A stretch of DNA of 13,166 bases from Desulfovibrionaceae bacterium. GTDB lineage: Bacteria; Pseudomonadota; Gammaproteobacteria; Burkholderiales; Burkholderiaceae_C. Shown here piece by piece: positions 1 to 7,529 of the stretch; the first letter of the stretch is position 1; every line of letters begins with the position of its first letter. The position numbers were made by a program, and so were the translations under genes. The stretch lies in NCBI GenBank assembly GCA_009778355.1, contig WRJY01000307.1:1-13166 (forward strand). Reading direction: 5' to 3'. The notes under the pieces were generated by a model that worked only from the letters and a program-made list of their open reading frames with translations, was not told where the DNA came from and made no database searches.

Positions 1-610
1 CGTTGCCGTCGCGGGCGAATTTGCGCAGGCGGCGCAGGGCGACCTTGATGTTGCGCGTGCCCAGTTCCTGGCTGTCGTCGTAGTCGCGGTAGGCGCGCTG
101 CTCCCACACCTTGACGGCGCTGCGGTTGCCGCCCTTGCCGCCGATGCGGATGCCTTGCGGGTTGTAGCCGCCGTGGCCAAAGGGGCTGGTGCCGCCGGTG
201 CCGATCCACTTGCTGCCGCCTTCGTGGCGCTCTTTCTGCTCTTCGAGGCGCTTTTTCAGCGTCTCCATCAACTCGTCCCAACCCATCTTCTCGATGGCGG
301 CTTTTTGCTCGGCGCTGAGCTCGCGCTCCAGCACCTTGCGCAGCCAATCAGCCGGCACTTCCTTGCGGAAGTCGGCGATCATCTCCACGCCCTTGAAGTA
401 GGCGGCAAAGGCGCGGTCGAATTTGTCGAAGTGCTTTTCGTCCTTGACCAGCGCGGTGCGGGCCAGAAAATAAAAGTCGTCGATGCTGCATGCATCGGGC
501 TGGCTGGGGCCGACCACATGGGCTTGCAGCGCCTCCAGCAAGGTCAGGAATTCCTTGACCGACACCGGCAGCTTGGCCGTGCGCAGGGTGTAGAAGAAGT
601 CGATCAGCAT
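1..610 (-). CDS. vWA/CoxE-type domain protein, N-terminal part (3' end outside window)
   Basis: This is the first 203 codons of a leftward gene that runs off the left edge. The visible part opens with MLIDFFYTLRTAKLPVSVKE and has an alpha-helical N-terminal region (about residues 1-130). A Gly-rich linker follows at about 131-162 (GTGGTSPFGHGGYNPQG), then a basic segment ending RRLRKFARDGN. I recognise this as the N-terminal region of the VWA-containing CoxE-like family, whose metal-ion-binding von Willebrand A domain would lie beyond the edge, so that domain is not seen here. Relatives often sit next to a MoxR-type AAA+ ATPase and are thought to help load metals or cofactors into enzymes; neither can be tested here. 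The start is firm: an in-frame TAA lies just upstream and this is the first ATG. No good ribosome-binding site is visible. The reading frame is open and codon use is typical of the window. Confidence 0.8.
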   Translation of the reverse strand, partial: MLIDFFYTLRTAKLPVSVKEFLTLLEALQAHVVGPSQPDACSIDDFYFLARTALVKDEKHFDKFDRAFAAYFKGVEMIADFRKEVPADWLRKVLERELSAEQKAAIEKMGWDELMETLKKRLEEQKERHEGGSKWIGTGGTSPFGHGGYNPQGIRIGGKGGNRSAVKVWEQRAYRDYDDSQELGTRNIKVALRRLRKFARDGN

Positions 611-659
611 GGCGGGTTCGGGTTAAGCGTCTCTGGCGTTCCCCTGCATTCTGCACGCA

Positions 660-710
660 AGAGCCGGTTTACGATCTCAGTAGGGCCTGCCGAGATCGTA
701 AACAGGCTCT
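660..710. repeat. Near-perfect inverted repeat (19-bp arms, 13-bp loop)
   Basis: The arms 660-678 and 692-710 are reverse complements except for one position (G versus T at the sixth base of the 18-base inner arm; consensus GAGCCTGTTTACGATCTC). The repeat starts at the first base of the complement of the flavin reductase stop codon, so the stem directly follows that gene. It could act as a transcription terminator for the leftward flavin reductase, but no T-run follows on the leftward strand (the sequence continues TTGCGTGC). It may instead be a dispersed palindrome or a small non-autonomous element. No target-site duplication is evident at its edges. Confidence 0.75.
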
Positions 711-1270
711 CACAGCCCGCCGGGCAGCTTCGAGCGCATCATTTCCCTGCGGTCGAACTTGCGCCCATCGACGGTGAACGTGCCGTCGCCCACGGCGTGG
801 AGCAGGCGCTGCTCCTTGCGGGCGCTGTCGAACCAGGCGGCCAGGCCTTGCAGGATGACGATGTTGTAAGGCTCGATGATGTCCGCCACCCGGCATTCGA
901 TATGGGCCAGGCATTGCCCGATGAGCGGCGCGCGAACGTGCCGGGCCTTGACGCGGGTCAGGCCGAATTTCTCGAACTTGTCCTCGTCGCGCCCGCAGCA
1001 GGTTCCGATGCCCACGGCGGTATCGAGCATGTCCACTGCTGGAATGGCGATCACGCATTCCCTGGTTTTCTTGAGCGCGGCATACGAGTAGTTCCAAGGC
1101 CCGGTGGTCATGGCAAAGGACGCGGCGAAGTCCAGCACCATGGTCCAGGTGATGGTCATGACGTTGTCGCGTCGGCCATCGTGCGTGGTGACCAATACCA
1201 CCGGCCCCGGTTCCATCAGCGTGAAAGCCTTGTGAAGCGGCAAAGTTTCCATGCGGGCCTTCTGTTCCAT
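710..1270 (-). CDS. Flavin reductase-like (FMN-binding split barrel) protein
   Basis: The protein has 186 residues from the chosen ATG. It matches the flavin reductase-like family, which binds FMN in a split barrel and either reduces flavin with NAD(P)H or serves an unknown redox role. Family features are PGPVVLVTTHDGRRDNVMTI (about residues 21-40), the TGPWNYSYAALKKTRECVIAIP segment (about 56-77, quoted here in part by position), and GTCCGRDEDKFEKFGLT (89-105). The last of these is characteristic of the DIM6/NTAB-type group in which a small residue or Cys precedes GRD. An ATG seven codons in (position 1252) is a competing start with a better SD (AGAAGG). It lies 69 bp downstream of the MmgE/PrpD gene on the same strand, so it may be the last gene of that operon. 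The hairpin 660-710 follows its stop. The substrate is unknown. Confidence 0.85.
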   Translation of the reverse strand: MEQKARMETLPLHKAFTLMEPGPVVLVTTHDGRRDNVMTITWTMVLDFAASFAMTTGPWNYSYAALKKTRECVIAIPAVDMLDTAVGIGTCCGRDEDKFEKFGLTRVKARHVRAPLIGQCLAHIECRVADIIEPYNIVILQGLAAWFDSARKEQRLLHAVGDGTFTVDGRKFDRREMMRSKLPGGL

Positions 1271-1339
1271 GATGAAAGGATATGAGCTGTCAGCGGCTGA
1301 ACGGAAGATCGTGAAAGACGCCAGCGCAACATGCACGCA

Positions 1340-2707
1340 TCACCAACGCTGCGCGCCGGCGCGCTCCAGCAGCGCCGCCCGCAGGTGGCGCAGCGGGGCT
1401 TTCATCGGCTGGTCGAGGGCGGCGGTCAGCCAGATGGCGGCGGCGTCCGCGGGCAGCATGGCTTGGCCGTGTGCTTCGCAGTCGCCCCATTTGGCCAGCA
1501 GTTCATCGTCGGTCACGGGGTCTTGCAGCGAGCCGGGCGCCCAGTCCGCCAGCACGGTGTCGCTCCAGCCGGCGCCGGTGATCGTTACCCGCACCGGCGC
1601 CGCTTCCAGCGGTTCGTGCGGGCCAGTGCGCTCGGCGGAGCGCACCAGGCGCATTTGCGGGCGCAGTTCGGCGCGGCTGACGGCGGCATCGCTGAAGCTG
1701 GCCAGGCCGATGCGCTCGTCCACCCATGCGATGGCGGCGCAGTAAGGAATGCTGAACTTGGCTTGCAGGCCGGTGCGCGGCTGCGGGTACTTCAGCGGCG
1801 CCGCGGCGCCGGGAGGAAACAGCACGTCGATGGCGACGGGCGCACTCCCCGTTTGGGGCGGGCGGCGCTGGCGCAGACGCTGGATGCCGGCGATCATGCG
1901 GTGCGTCAGGTAGCAACTGGGGTAGCGTTTGATCTCGAAGCCCGGCGCCTGCACCGCCCAGGGCGTCTGGGCATCGAAGCGCGGCGAATCGAGCCGCGCT
2001 CCGCCGCAAAACGCATGGGCGAAACCGGCGATGGCGTCGTCGCTCGCGCTTGCGCCGGCCTGCGCCAAGGCCACCGCGCGAATGGCGGCGCTGGCCGCAA
2101 AGCCAACGTGCAGCGGCTTGGTGTCGGTGCCGAAATTGGCGCGCAATCCGCTGGCCGAACTGGCCGCGATCGACAGCGCCGCGCGCAACTGCGCCGCGGG
2201 CAGCCGCAGCAGGCGGGCCTGGGCGGCAGCGGCGCCCACCGCGCCCAGCGTGCCGGTGGCGTGAAAGCCCAGCGCATAGTGGCCAAAACCCAGCCAGGCG
2301 CCAAGCCGCAGCATGACTTCGGTGCCCGCCAGGTGGGCCGCGAGCAGGTCGGCCAGCGTCACTTCACCGTTCACGCGGTCGAACCCCGCCAGCAGCGCCG
2401 ACACCACGGGCGCGCTGGGGTGGCAGGTGGCGATCATGCAAACGTCGTCGTAGTCCAGCGCGTGCGACGCGGCGCCGAGCACCAGCGCCCGGTGTTCGGC
2501 GCCTGCCGTGTCAGCGGCGCGCGCGGCGGCGCGCGTGGCCGCCTCGCCTGCGCCGCCAGCCATGCAGGCCAGGGTGTCGAGCCAGGCGCGGCGCGCGTGC
2601 CCCAGCGCCGCCGGCGCCATGTCCGAAAGGGGCCGCGCGCAGATGGTCTGCGCCAGCGCCAGAAAATCGAGGCCCGGCTCCAGGGCCGGGGTTACCTTTG
2701 CGTCCAT
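1340..2707 (-). CDS. MmgE/PrpD family protein
   Basis: The protein has 455 residues, the normal length for the MmgE/PrpD family, which includes 2-methylcitrate dehydratase (PrpD), cis-aconitate decarboxylase and iminodisuccinate epimerase. Family blocks seen are SHALDYDDV (81-89), GFHATGTLGAVGAAAA (147-162), FGTDTKPLHVGFAA (192-205) and the KRYPSCYLTHRMI block (260-272). The start is the ATG followed by DAKVTPALE, preceded by a weak purine-rich GAGAA. It overlaps the end of the upstream enoyl-CoA hydratase gene by 16 bp, which implies translational coupling. There is no methylcitrate synthase or PrpB/PrpC neighbour, so it is unlikely to be the propionate-pathway PrpD. A role as dehydratase, isomerase or decarboxylase on a dicarboxylate or acyl-type substrate taken up with the help of the divergent Bug receptor is an inference. 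Confidence 0.92.
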   Translation of the reverse strand: MDAKVTPALEPGLDFLALAQTICARPLSDMAPAALGHARRAWLDTLACMAGGAGEAATRAAARAADTAGAEHRALVLGAASHALDYDDVCMIATCHPSAPVVSALLAGFDRVNGEVTLADLLAAHLAGTEVMLRLGAWLGFGHYALGFHATGTLGAVGAAAAQARLLRLPAAQLRAALSIAASSASGLRANFGTDTKPLHVGFAASAAIRAVALAQAGASASDDAIAGFAHAFCGGARLDSPRFDAQTPWAVQAPGFEIKRYPSCYLTHRMIAGIQRLRQRRPPQTGSAPVAIDVLFPPGAAAPLKYPQPRTGLQAKFSIPYCAAIAWVDERIGLASFSDAAVSRAELRPQMRLVRSAERTGPHEPLEAAPVRVTITGAGWSDTVLADWAPGSLQDPVTDDELLAKWGDCEAHGQAMLPADAAAIWLTAALDQPMKAPLRHLRAALLERAGAQRW

Positions 2708-3474
2708 CGCGGTTCTCTTTTCTCGTTGAAGGCGCGAATGCCCTCCAGGCGGTCTTCCGAGCGCACCAGCATGTTGTGGAACGCCAGGTCCAGCGCGTAG
2801 CCGCCGCGGAAGTCGCAGTCCGCGCCCTGTTGCAGCGCGACCTTGGCGGCGCGCACGGCCATGGGAGCCGAACGGATGATCTCGCGCGCCAGTTCCAGCG
2901 CGCGCGGCAGATGCGCGCCCGCGGCGACGCGCTCGTTCAAAATGCCCCATTCCTGCGCTTGCCGCGCGTTCAGGCGCGCGCCGGTGTAGAGCGCTTGCTT
3001 GGCCTTGCGCAAGCCAATGGCGCGCACCAGGTTCTGCATACCGCCGCCGCCGGGCAGAAAGCCGCGCCTGATTTCCGGCAGGGCGATGTCGCAGGTGTCG
3101 TCGCCGATGATGAAGTCGCACATCAGCGCCAGTTCGATCCCGCCGCCGTGCGCGATGCCGTGCATGGCCGCGATCACCGGGCGCGGGAAGTCCCGGATCA
3201 GCAGCAGCACGTCCTCGATGAGCTGGTGCTGCGCCGCCCAGTCGGCGTCGCTCATGCCGTTGCGCTCCTTCAAGTCGCCGCCGGCTGAAAACGCGCGCGC
3301 TCCGGCGCCCCGCATGACCAGGCACGACAGCGCGGTGTCGTAGGCCAGTTCGCGCAGCAGCGTCCACAACTCGCGCCACATGGCGGTGTTGAAGGCGTTC
3401 AGCACTTCGGGCCGGTTGAATGTCAGCACCGACACGCCGGGGACGGCATCCTTTTCGAGCAGCAGGGTTTGCAT
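2692..3474 (-). CDS. Enoyl-CoA hydratase/isomerase (crotonase) family protein
   Basis: The protein has 260 residues, the usual crotonase length. It should bind an acyl-CoA thioester in the cytoplasm and hydrate or isomerise it. The oxyanion-hole segments FSAGGDLKE (62-70) and HGIAHGGGIELALMCD (105-120) are present. Both catalytic glutamates of true hydratases are in place: Glu114 in GGGIEL and Glu134 in LPEIRRGFLPGGGG. Activity as a hydratase is therefore plausible, although substrate specificity cannot be read. A longer upstream reading frame exists, but the ATG starting MQTLLLEKDAVPG is preceded by AAGGA at a good distance and matches where the family begins. It is the first gene of a leftward unit, overlaps the MmgE/PrpD gene by 16 bp, and faces the rightward Bug receptor gene. 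Confidence 0.93.
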   Translation of the reverse strand: MQTLLLEKDAVPGVSVLTFNRPEVLNAFNTAMWRELWTLLRELAYDTALSCLVMRGAGARAFSAGGDLKERNGMSDADWAAQHQLIEDVLLLIRDFPRPVIAAMHGIAHGGGIELALMCDFIIGDDTCDIALPEIRRGFLPGGGGMQNLVRAIGLRKAKQALYTGARLNARQAQEWGILNERVAAGAHLPRALELAREIIRSAPMAVRAAKVALQQGADCDFRGGYALDLAFHNMLVRSEDRLEGIRAFNEKREPRWTQR

Positions 3475-3649
3475 TGCGGGTTCCTTGTCGATCGGGCCTG
3501 TACGGCGCCGCCTGCGCCAAGCCGCCGCTGCCCGGCGCAAGTCTATACTTATCCTGCACTGCCCGTGATCCCGGCAGGACTGCGCTCGCAAACAAACAAC
3601 AGCGATAACGACGATGGCCCGATCCATCAGGTCTTTTCAGGAGTTTTTG
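3475..3649. promoter_or_regulatory. Divergent control region between crotonase operon and Bug receptor gene
   Basis: This 175-bp intergenic region must contain the promoters of both divergent units. The only clear AT-rich patch is at 3542-3552. It reads TATACT rightward (3544-3549, five of six to the -10 consensus) and TATAGA leftward (3547-3542). No good -35 hexamer lies at the right distance for either direction, so a regulator may be needed for expression. The rightward gene has a strong ribosome-binding site, AGGAG at 3639-3643. Confidence 0.35.
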
Positions 3650-4663
3650 ATGTCCTTCGATACCGAACAGCCCCGTTTGGCGATGGGGCGCCGCGCCCTG
3701 CTCGCCTTGGGGGCCGCCTCGCTGGCGGCCCATGCCTTGCCGGCGCGCGCCGCCAATGCGTGGCCCGCCAGACCCATCCGCCTCATCGCCGGGCAAGCGC
3801 CAGGCTCGTCCAACGACGCCACGGCGCGGGCGCTGGCCGAATACCTTTCGCAAAAGCTGGGCGTGGCGGTGGTGGTGGAAAGCAAGCCTGGCGGCCTGGG
3901 CATGATCGCCGCCGAATACGTGGCGCGCTCCGCCCCCGACGGTTACACACTGCTGCTGTCGCTGCACAGCCAGTTGGCGCAAGCGCCCGTCCTGCTGAAA
4001 AAAATGCCGATCGATACCGACAAGGAACTGCTGCCCATCGCCGCCATGGGCGTCGGCCCCGTGGTGGCGGTGGTGAACAAGGACTTCCCGGCGAAAACGC
4101 TGCAAGAAGTCATTGCCTATGCCAAGACCAAACACATCAACGTCGGCAACTACTCCATCGGGTCGGGCTGGCAGGTGATGCTGGCGCAACTGACCAAGGA
4201 TACCGGCGGCCAATTCAACGTGGTCAACTACAAGGGCACGGGCGCCATGCTGGCCGACCTGTATGCGGGCACCATCGACATGGGCGCGGGTTCCCTGGCG
4301 GGTATGGGATCGGGCATCGACAAGGGGCTTGTCAAGCCGGTGGTCATCACCACGGGCAACCAGACCAGCCGCTTGCAGGGCACCCCGCGCTGGGTTGACG
4401 CCGGCTTCAAAGGGCCGGCCTACGAAGACCTGACCGAATGCAACATGCTGTTCGCCCCCGCCGGCACGCCGCCTGAAGTGCTGCGGCGGCTGGCGGATTT
4501 GTTCGCATCATCGGTCAGCGAGTCGCCGCGCATCAAGACCGTGCGCGACATGCTGTACGAGGAAAGCCCGGTACTCACCGGCGATGCGCTGCGCAAGTAC
4601 ATCGACCGCACTTGGCCCAGCTACCGGCGCCTGACGCGCGAACTGGGCTTGACGGTGAGTTAG
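3650..4663 (+). CDS. Tripartite tricarboxylate transporter receptor (Bug family solute-binding protein)
   Basis: The protein has 337 residues and is an exported periplasmic binding protein of the Bug (TctC) family, which captures carboxylates and related small molecules. The signal sequence MGRRALLALGAASLAAHALPARA (residues 12-34, given by position) has a twin arginine before the hydrophobic core and an ARA-A cleavage site near 34/35, so export may be by Tat or Sec. The mature N-terminus has the family hallmark WPARPIRLIAGQAPGSSND (38-56). It continues with KPGGLGMIAAEYVARSAPDGYT, where family members normally show NxPGAGGxIAA. A longer frame starts at 3614, but ATG 3650 has AGGAG six bases upstream. 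No TctA/TctB membrane genes are nearby, which is usual for orphan Bug genes. Divergence from the crotonase-MmgE/PrpD genes suggests that it senses or takes up their substrate. Confidence 0.95.
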   Translation: MSFDTEQPRLAMGRRALLALGAASLAAHALPARAANAWPARPIRLIAGQAPGSSNDATARALAEYLSQKLGVAVVVESKPGGLGMIAAEYVARSAPDGYTLLLSLHSQLAQAPVLLKKMPIDTDKELLPIAAMGVGPVVAVVNKDFPAKTLQEVIAYAKTKHINVGNYSIGSGWQVMLAQLTKDTGGQFNVVNYKGTGAMLADLYAGTIDMGAGSLAGMGSGIDKGLVKPVVITTGNQTSRLQGTPRWVDAGFKGPAYEDLTECNMLFAPAGTPPEVLRRLADLFASSVSESPRIKTVRDMLYEESPVLTGDALRKYIDRTWPSYRRLTRELGLTVS

Positions 4664-4706
4664 GGCCTGTCAACGCCCAGTCTTGCGCAACCCGGCATTT
4701 GGACAA

Positions 4707-5519
4707 TCACACTCCAATCCCCAAAAAATCCCGCAGCGCCGACAGCGCCTCGTCCGGCGCTTCAGCCATCAGGGCGTGGCCGGCGTTGACTTCGACCAGT
4801 TGGGCCTGGCGGGCCAGGGTGGCCAGCGCCTTGGCGGATTTGGGCGGGGTCATCTGGTCGTGTTTGCCGATCAAAAACAGCGTGGGGCAGCGCACCGCCG
4901 GCATGGCGTGCTGGCCGTTGGCGTAGCTGTCGCAGGCTTTGAAGCCGGTGTAAAACACATTGGTCTGGCAGTTGCCGGCCAGGATGCGGCGCATCAGCGC
5001 CCGCGATGCGCCGCGCAGCCAGAGGCCTGAGGCCAGTGCCGACGGCGGCGGACACAGCGTGCTGTGCGAAAACACGTTGCCCATGTGGATGGCTTGTTCG
5101 GGCGCTTCGACCGCGGCTTGCAGCAGCGCGGGCGACACGCTCATGGGGTAGGCCGTGCCGGCCAGCGCCAGGTGGCTGACGCGCGCCGGTGCGCGGGCCG
5201 CGGCCTCCAGCGCGATCAGCGAGCCGAAGCTGTGACCGATGAGCGCCGCTTGCTGGAGGCTCGCCGCATCGAGCAGCGCCAGCACGCCATCGGCTGCCGC
5301 CTCGACCGATGCGGGCGGCGGGCCGCCGCTGCGCCCGTGGCCAGGCAGGTCGATGGCCAGCACGTTCCAGCCATGGTGCGCCAGGTAGCGGGTTTGCAGG
5401 GCCCAGACGCTGTGGTCGTTCAGCACCCCGTGAATGAACACCGCCGTGGGCTGGGCGGCGTTGAAGGGCTTGCCGCCGGTGTAGGCGTAAAGGCTGGCGT
5501 TGTTGACTTGGATGTGCAT
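4707..5519 (-). CDS. Alpha/beta hydrolase
   Basis: The protein has 270 residues and an alpha/beta hydrolase fold, predicted cytoplasmic with no signal peptide. The oxyanion strand FIHGVLNDHSVW (28-39) and DLPGHGRSGGP (57-67) are present. The nucleophile elbow GHSFGS places Ser97, the acid is Asp221 in GKHDQMTPP, and the base is His248 in NAGHALMAEAP, so the catalytic triad is complete. The cap region (about 130-200) is unlike any subfamily that I can name, so esterase, thioesterase or C-C hydrolase activity cannot be separated. It converges with the Bug receptor gene (43-bp gap) and lies 140 bp downstream of the metY gene on the same strand, the gap being largely filled by a palindromic repeat. 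The ATG start has no strong ribosome-binding site. Confidence 0.92.
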   Translation of the reverse strand: MHIQVNNASLYAYTGGKPFNAAQPTAVFIHGVLNDHSVWALQTRYLAHHGWNVLAIDLPGHGRSGGPPPASVEAAADGVLALLDAASLQQAALIGHSFGSLIALEAAARAPARVSHLALAGTAYPMSVSPALLQAAVEAPEQAIHMGNVFSHSTLCPPPSALASGLWLRGASRALMRRILAGNCQTNVFYTGFKACDSYANGQHAMPAVRCPTLFLIGKHDQMTPPKSAKALATLARQAQLVEVNAGHALMAEAPDEALSALRDFLGIGV

Positions 5520-5553
5520 GGTGATGTCAATCGGCGTTTGTTCTGTGGTTTTG

Positions 5554-5650
5554 CTTCTTCCCCCGCTGGGGGAAGGTCGGGTTGGGGGCCGGCCGCGTCA
5601 CCAGTGGACGCTGACCCCTATCCCTTGCCTCCCCCCAGAGGGGGAAGAAG
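5554..5650. repeat. REP-like imperfect inverted repeat between metY and the hydrolase gene
   Basis: Two arms of about 35 bp, 5554-5588 and 5615-5650, are imperfect reverse complements. The outer 11 bases (CTTCTTCCCCC / GGGGGAAGAAG) pair perfectly. Each arm also holds its own small hairpin, CCCCCGCTGGGGG in the left and a CCCCCC/GGGGG pairing in the right. This is the form of the dispersed intergenic palindromes common in high-GC proteobacteria. A transcript from metY into the hydrolase gene would fold here. Confidence 0.65.
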
Positions 5651-5659
5651 TCATACTGT

Positions 5660-6970
5660 TCAAGCTCCCGCCCTTTCCGCCGCCTTGAGGGCGCGCTTGA
5701 GGTCGTCGATCAGGTCGGCGGCGTCTTCCAGCCCGATGGACAGGCGAATGGCGCCGGGGCCGATGCCGGCGCTGGCCAGCGCCTCGTCGCTCATGCCGAA
5801 GTGCGTGGTACTGGCCGGGTGGATGACCAGGCTGCGGCTTTCGCCCACGCTGGCGGAATGGCCGAACAGCTTGAGCGATTCGACGAAGGCGCGGCCTTGT
5901 ACGCGCGAGCCTTTGAGGTCGAAGCTGAACACGCTGCCCGCGCCCTTGGCGCCGTGTTTCAGCAGCCGGTTGGCCAGCGCGTGGCTGGGGTGCGTTGGCA
6001 GCAGCGGGTGACCGACGTGGGCGACGAAGGGGTGCGCGGCCAGAAAGCGCACCACCTGCTCGGTGTTGGCGATGTGCTTTTCCATGCGCAGCGGCAGCGT
6101 TTCGATGCCTTGCGCAATCAGCCAGGCGCTGTGCGGACTCAGGGCCGCGCCGAAGTCGCGCAGGCCCTCGTGCCGCGCGCGCAGCAAAAAGGCGCCAACG
6201 GTGCTTTCCTCGCTGAACGTCATGCCGTGAAAGCCGTCGCAGGGGGTGGTGAGTTGGGGGAATTTGCCCGCCGCGTCCCAATCAAAACTGCCGCCATCGA
6301 TCAGCAGGCCGCCGATGACGGTGCCGTGGCCGCTCAGGAACTTGGTGGCCGAGTGGCAGACCAGGTCGGCCCCGTGGTCAAAGGGTTTCAGCAGGCAGGG
6401 CGTGGTGAAGGTCGAATCGACCAGCAACGGCACGCCGGCACGGTGCGCGATGTCGGCCACGGCGGGAATGTCCAGCACCTGAAGGCCGGGGTTGCCCACC
6501 GTTTCGCCGAACAGCAGGCGCGTGCCGGGGCGGATGGCGGCGCGCCAGCCGTCCAGGTCGTCCGGCTGAACGAAGGTGGTGTCAACGCCAAAGCGCCGCA
6601 GCGTGTGGTGCAGCAGGTGGTGGCTGCCGCCGTACAGCGCCGCGCTGGCGACGATGTGCCCGCCCGCGCCCATCAGCGTGGCCACCGCCAGATGCAGCGC
6701 CGCCTGACCGCTGGCGACGCTGATGGCGCCGATGCCGCCTTCCAGCGCGGCGATGCGCTGCTCCAGCGCCGCGTTGGTCGGGTTGCCGATGCGGCTGTAG
6801 ATGTAGCCCGCGCGCTCCAGGTTGGACAGCGCGGCGGCGTGGTCGCTGGACTCGAACACGAACGCGGCGCTCAGGTGGATCGGCAGCGCGCGCGCGCCGG
6901 TGGCCGGGTCGGGCGCGGCGCCCGCGTGCAGGGCCAGGGTGTCGAAGCCGGGGTCGGCGTAGCCGGGCAT
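5660..6970 (-). CDS. metY: O-acetylhomoserine sulfhydrylase (aminocarboxypropyltransferase), PLP-dependent
   Basis: The protein has 436 residues and belongs to the Cys/Met-metabolism PLP enzymes. MetY makes homocysteine from O-acetylhomoserine and sulfide in methionine synthesis. The motifs are YSRIGNPTNAALE (58-70), SVASGQAALHLA (84-95), LLVDSTFTTP with Asp185 to hold the pyridine nitrogen, and SATKFLSGHG with the PLP-binding Lys210. Length over 420 and the segment FPQLTTPCDGFHGMTF fit MetY better than the shorter MetB/MetZ group, but an O-succinylhomoserine-using enzyme is not excluded. A longer frame exists, but the ATG giving MPGYADPGFDTLALHAG has AAGGA nine bases upstream and matches the family start. 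It is divergent from the CBS-domain gene at 7023 with only 52 bp between the start codons. No riboswitch-like leader fits in that space. Confidence 0.92.
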   Translation of the reverse strand: MPGYADPGFDTLALHAGAAPDPATGARALPIHLSAAFVFESSDHAAALSNLERAGYIYSRIGNPTNAALEQRIAALEGGIGAISVASGQAALHLAVATLMGAGGHIVASAALYGGSHHLLHHTLRRFGVDTTFVQPDDLDGWRAAIRPGTRLLFGETVGNPGLQVLDIPAVADIAHRAGVPLLVDSTFTTPCLLKPFDHGADLVCHSATKFLSGHGTVIGGLLIDGGSFDWDAAGKFPQLTTPCDGFHGMTFSEESTVGAFLLRARHEGLRDFGAALSPHSAWLIAQGIETLPLRMEKHIANTEQVVRFLAAHPFVAHVGHPLLPTHPSHALANRLLKHGAKGAGSVFSFDLKGSRVQGRAFVESLKLFGHSASVGESRSLVIHPASTTHFGMSDEALASAGIGPGAIRLSIGLEDAADLIDDLKRALKAAERAGA

Positions 6971-7009
6971 GGAGGTTCCTTGGAAATGGGGAGCGGGGTT
7001 ATTGTGGGC

Positions 7010-7015
7010 TATATT
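7010..7015 (+). promoter_or_regulatory. Candidate -10 element (TATATT) very close to the CBS gene start
   Basis: TATATT differs from the -10 consensus at one base and ends seven bases before the ATG at 7023. Transcription starting at the usual distance would begin at or next to the start codon, giving a leaderless or nearly leaderless mRNA. No SD sequence precedes that ATG (TTGCCGGC), which agrees. No convincing -35 is present at 16-18 bp. Confidence 0.35.
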
Positions 7016-7022
7016 TGCCGGC

Positions 7023-7490
7023 ATGAAAGTCCGCGACATTCTGCGCCTGAAAGGCGGCGCCCTGTTCACCATCACCCCAGAAGACAGCCTGACACAGGCC
7101 GCCCGGATCATGTCCGAGCAGGACATCGGCTCTCTGGTGGTCATGTCACACCAGCGGGTGGTGGGCATTCTCACCTTCCGCGAAGTGATTCAGGCCGCGG
7201 TGAGCAATGGCGGTTCCATCGAGGGTCTGTCGGTCTATCGCAGCATGGACCCCGGCCCGCTGATCTGCACGCTGGAAACCGAAATGGACGAGGTGCGCCG
7301 CATGATGCTCGATCGCCACGCGCGCTACCTGCCGGTGATCGAACGCCAGCAGTTGCAGGGCGTCATCAGCTTCTACGACGTTGCCAAGGCGGTGGTGGAC
7401 AGCCAGAACTTCGAGAACCGGATGCTCAAGGCCTACATCCGCGACTGGCCGGAAGCAGACGGCGAAAGCGCCAAGCCGCCTGCGGCTTGA
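7023..7490 (+). CDS. Two-CBS-domain protein
   Basis: The protein has 155 residues and consists almost entirely of a tandem CBS (Bateman) module. CBS1 covers about residues 5-60 (VRDILRLKGGALFTITPEDS ... VVGILTFREVIQAA) and CBS2 about 70-125 (MDPGPLICTLETEMDEVRRMMLD ... LQGVISFYDVAKAVV; both quoted by their ends). Such stand-alone modules usually bind adenine nucleotides (AMP, ATP, SAM) and regulate a partner; the partner is unknown. The C-terminal tail ends in acidic and Pro/Ala-rich residues. The frame is open from 6969, but the ATG beginning MKVRDILRLKGG is where the family starts. The earlier Met would overlap the metY start codon. It is divergent from metY, so a SAM-related link is conceivable but speculative. 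It converges on a second CBS gene 39 bp away. Confidence 0.9.
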   Translation: MKVRDILRLKGGALFTITPEDSLTQAARIMSEQDIGSLVVMSHQRVVGILTFREVIQAAVSNGGSIEGLSVYRSMDPGPLICTLETEMDEVRRMMLDRHARYLPVIERQQLQGVISFYDVAKAVVDSQNFENRMLKAYIRDWPEADGESAKPPAA

Positions 7491-7529
7491 GCGGGAGTGG
7501 GCGTCAGTTTGTGGCGGCGGAGCAGCGCT

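Noticed and set aside
155..1285. Long rightward open frame (376 codons) across the vWA and flavin reductase genes
   Set aside because: It is antisense to two recognisable families, has no family resemblance, and arises from high GC on the opposite strand.
1331..2800. Long rightward open frame (489 codons) opposite the MmgE/PrpD gene
   Set aside because: It is an Arg/Gly/Gln-rich antisense shadow of a clear MmgE/PrpD gene.
2708..4213. N-terminal extension of the MmgE/PrpD frame to 957 codons (possible fusion protein)
   Set aside because: The extra part is an out-of-frame reading of the crotonase gene and of antisense Bug sequence. The true start at 2707 is followed by the complete family domain.
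4664..4706. Terminator between the convergent Bug and hydrolase genes
   Set aside because: Only a four-pair GGGC/GCCC stem is visible, too weak to call.
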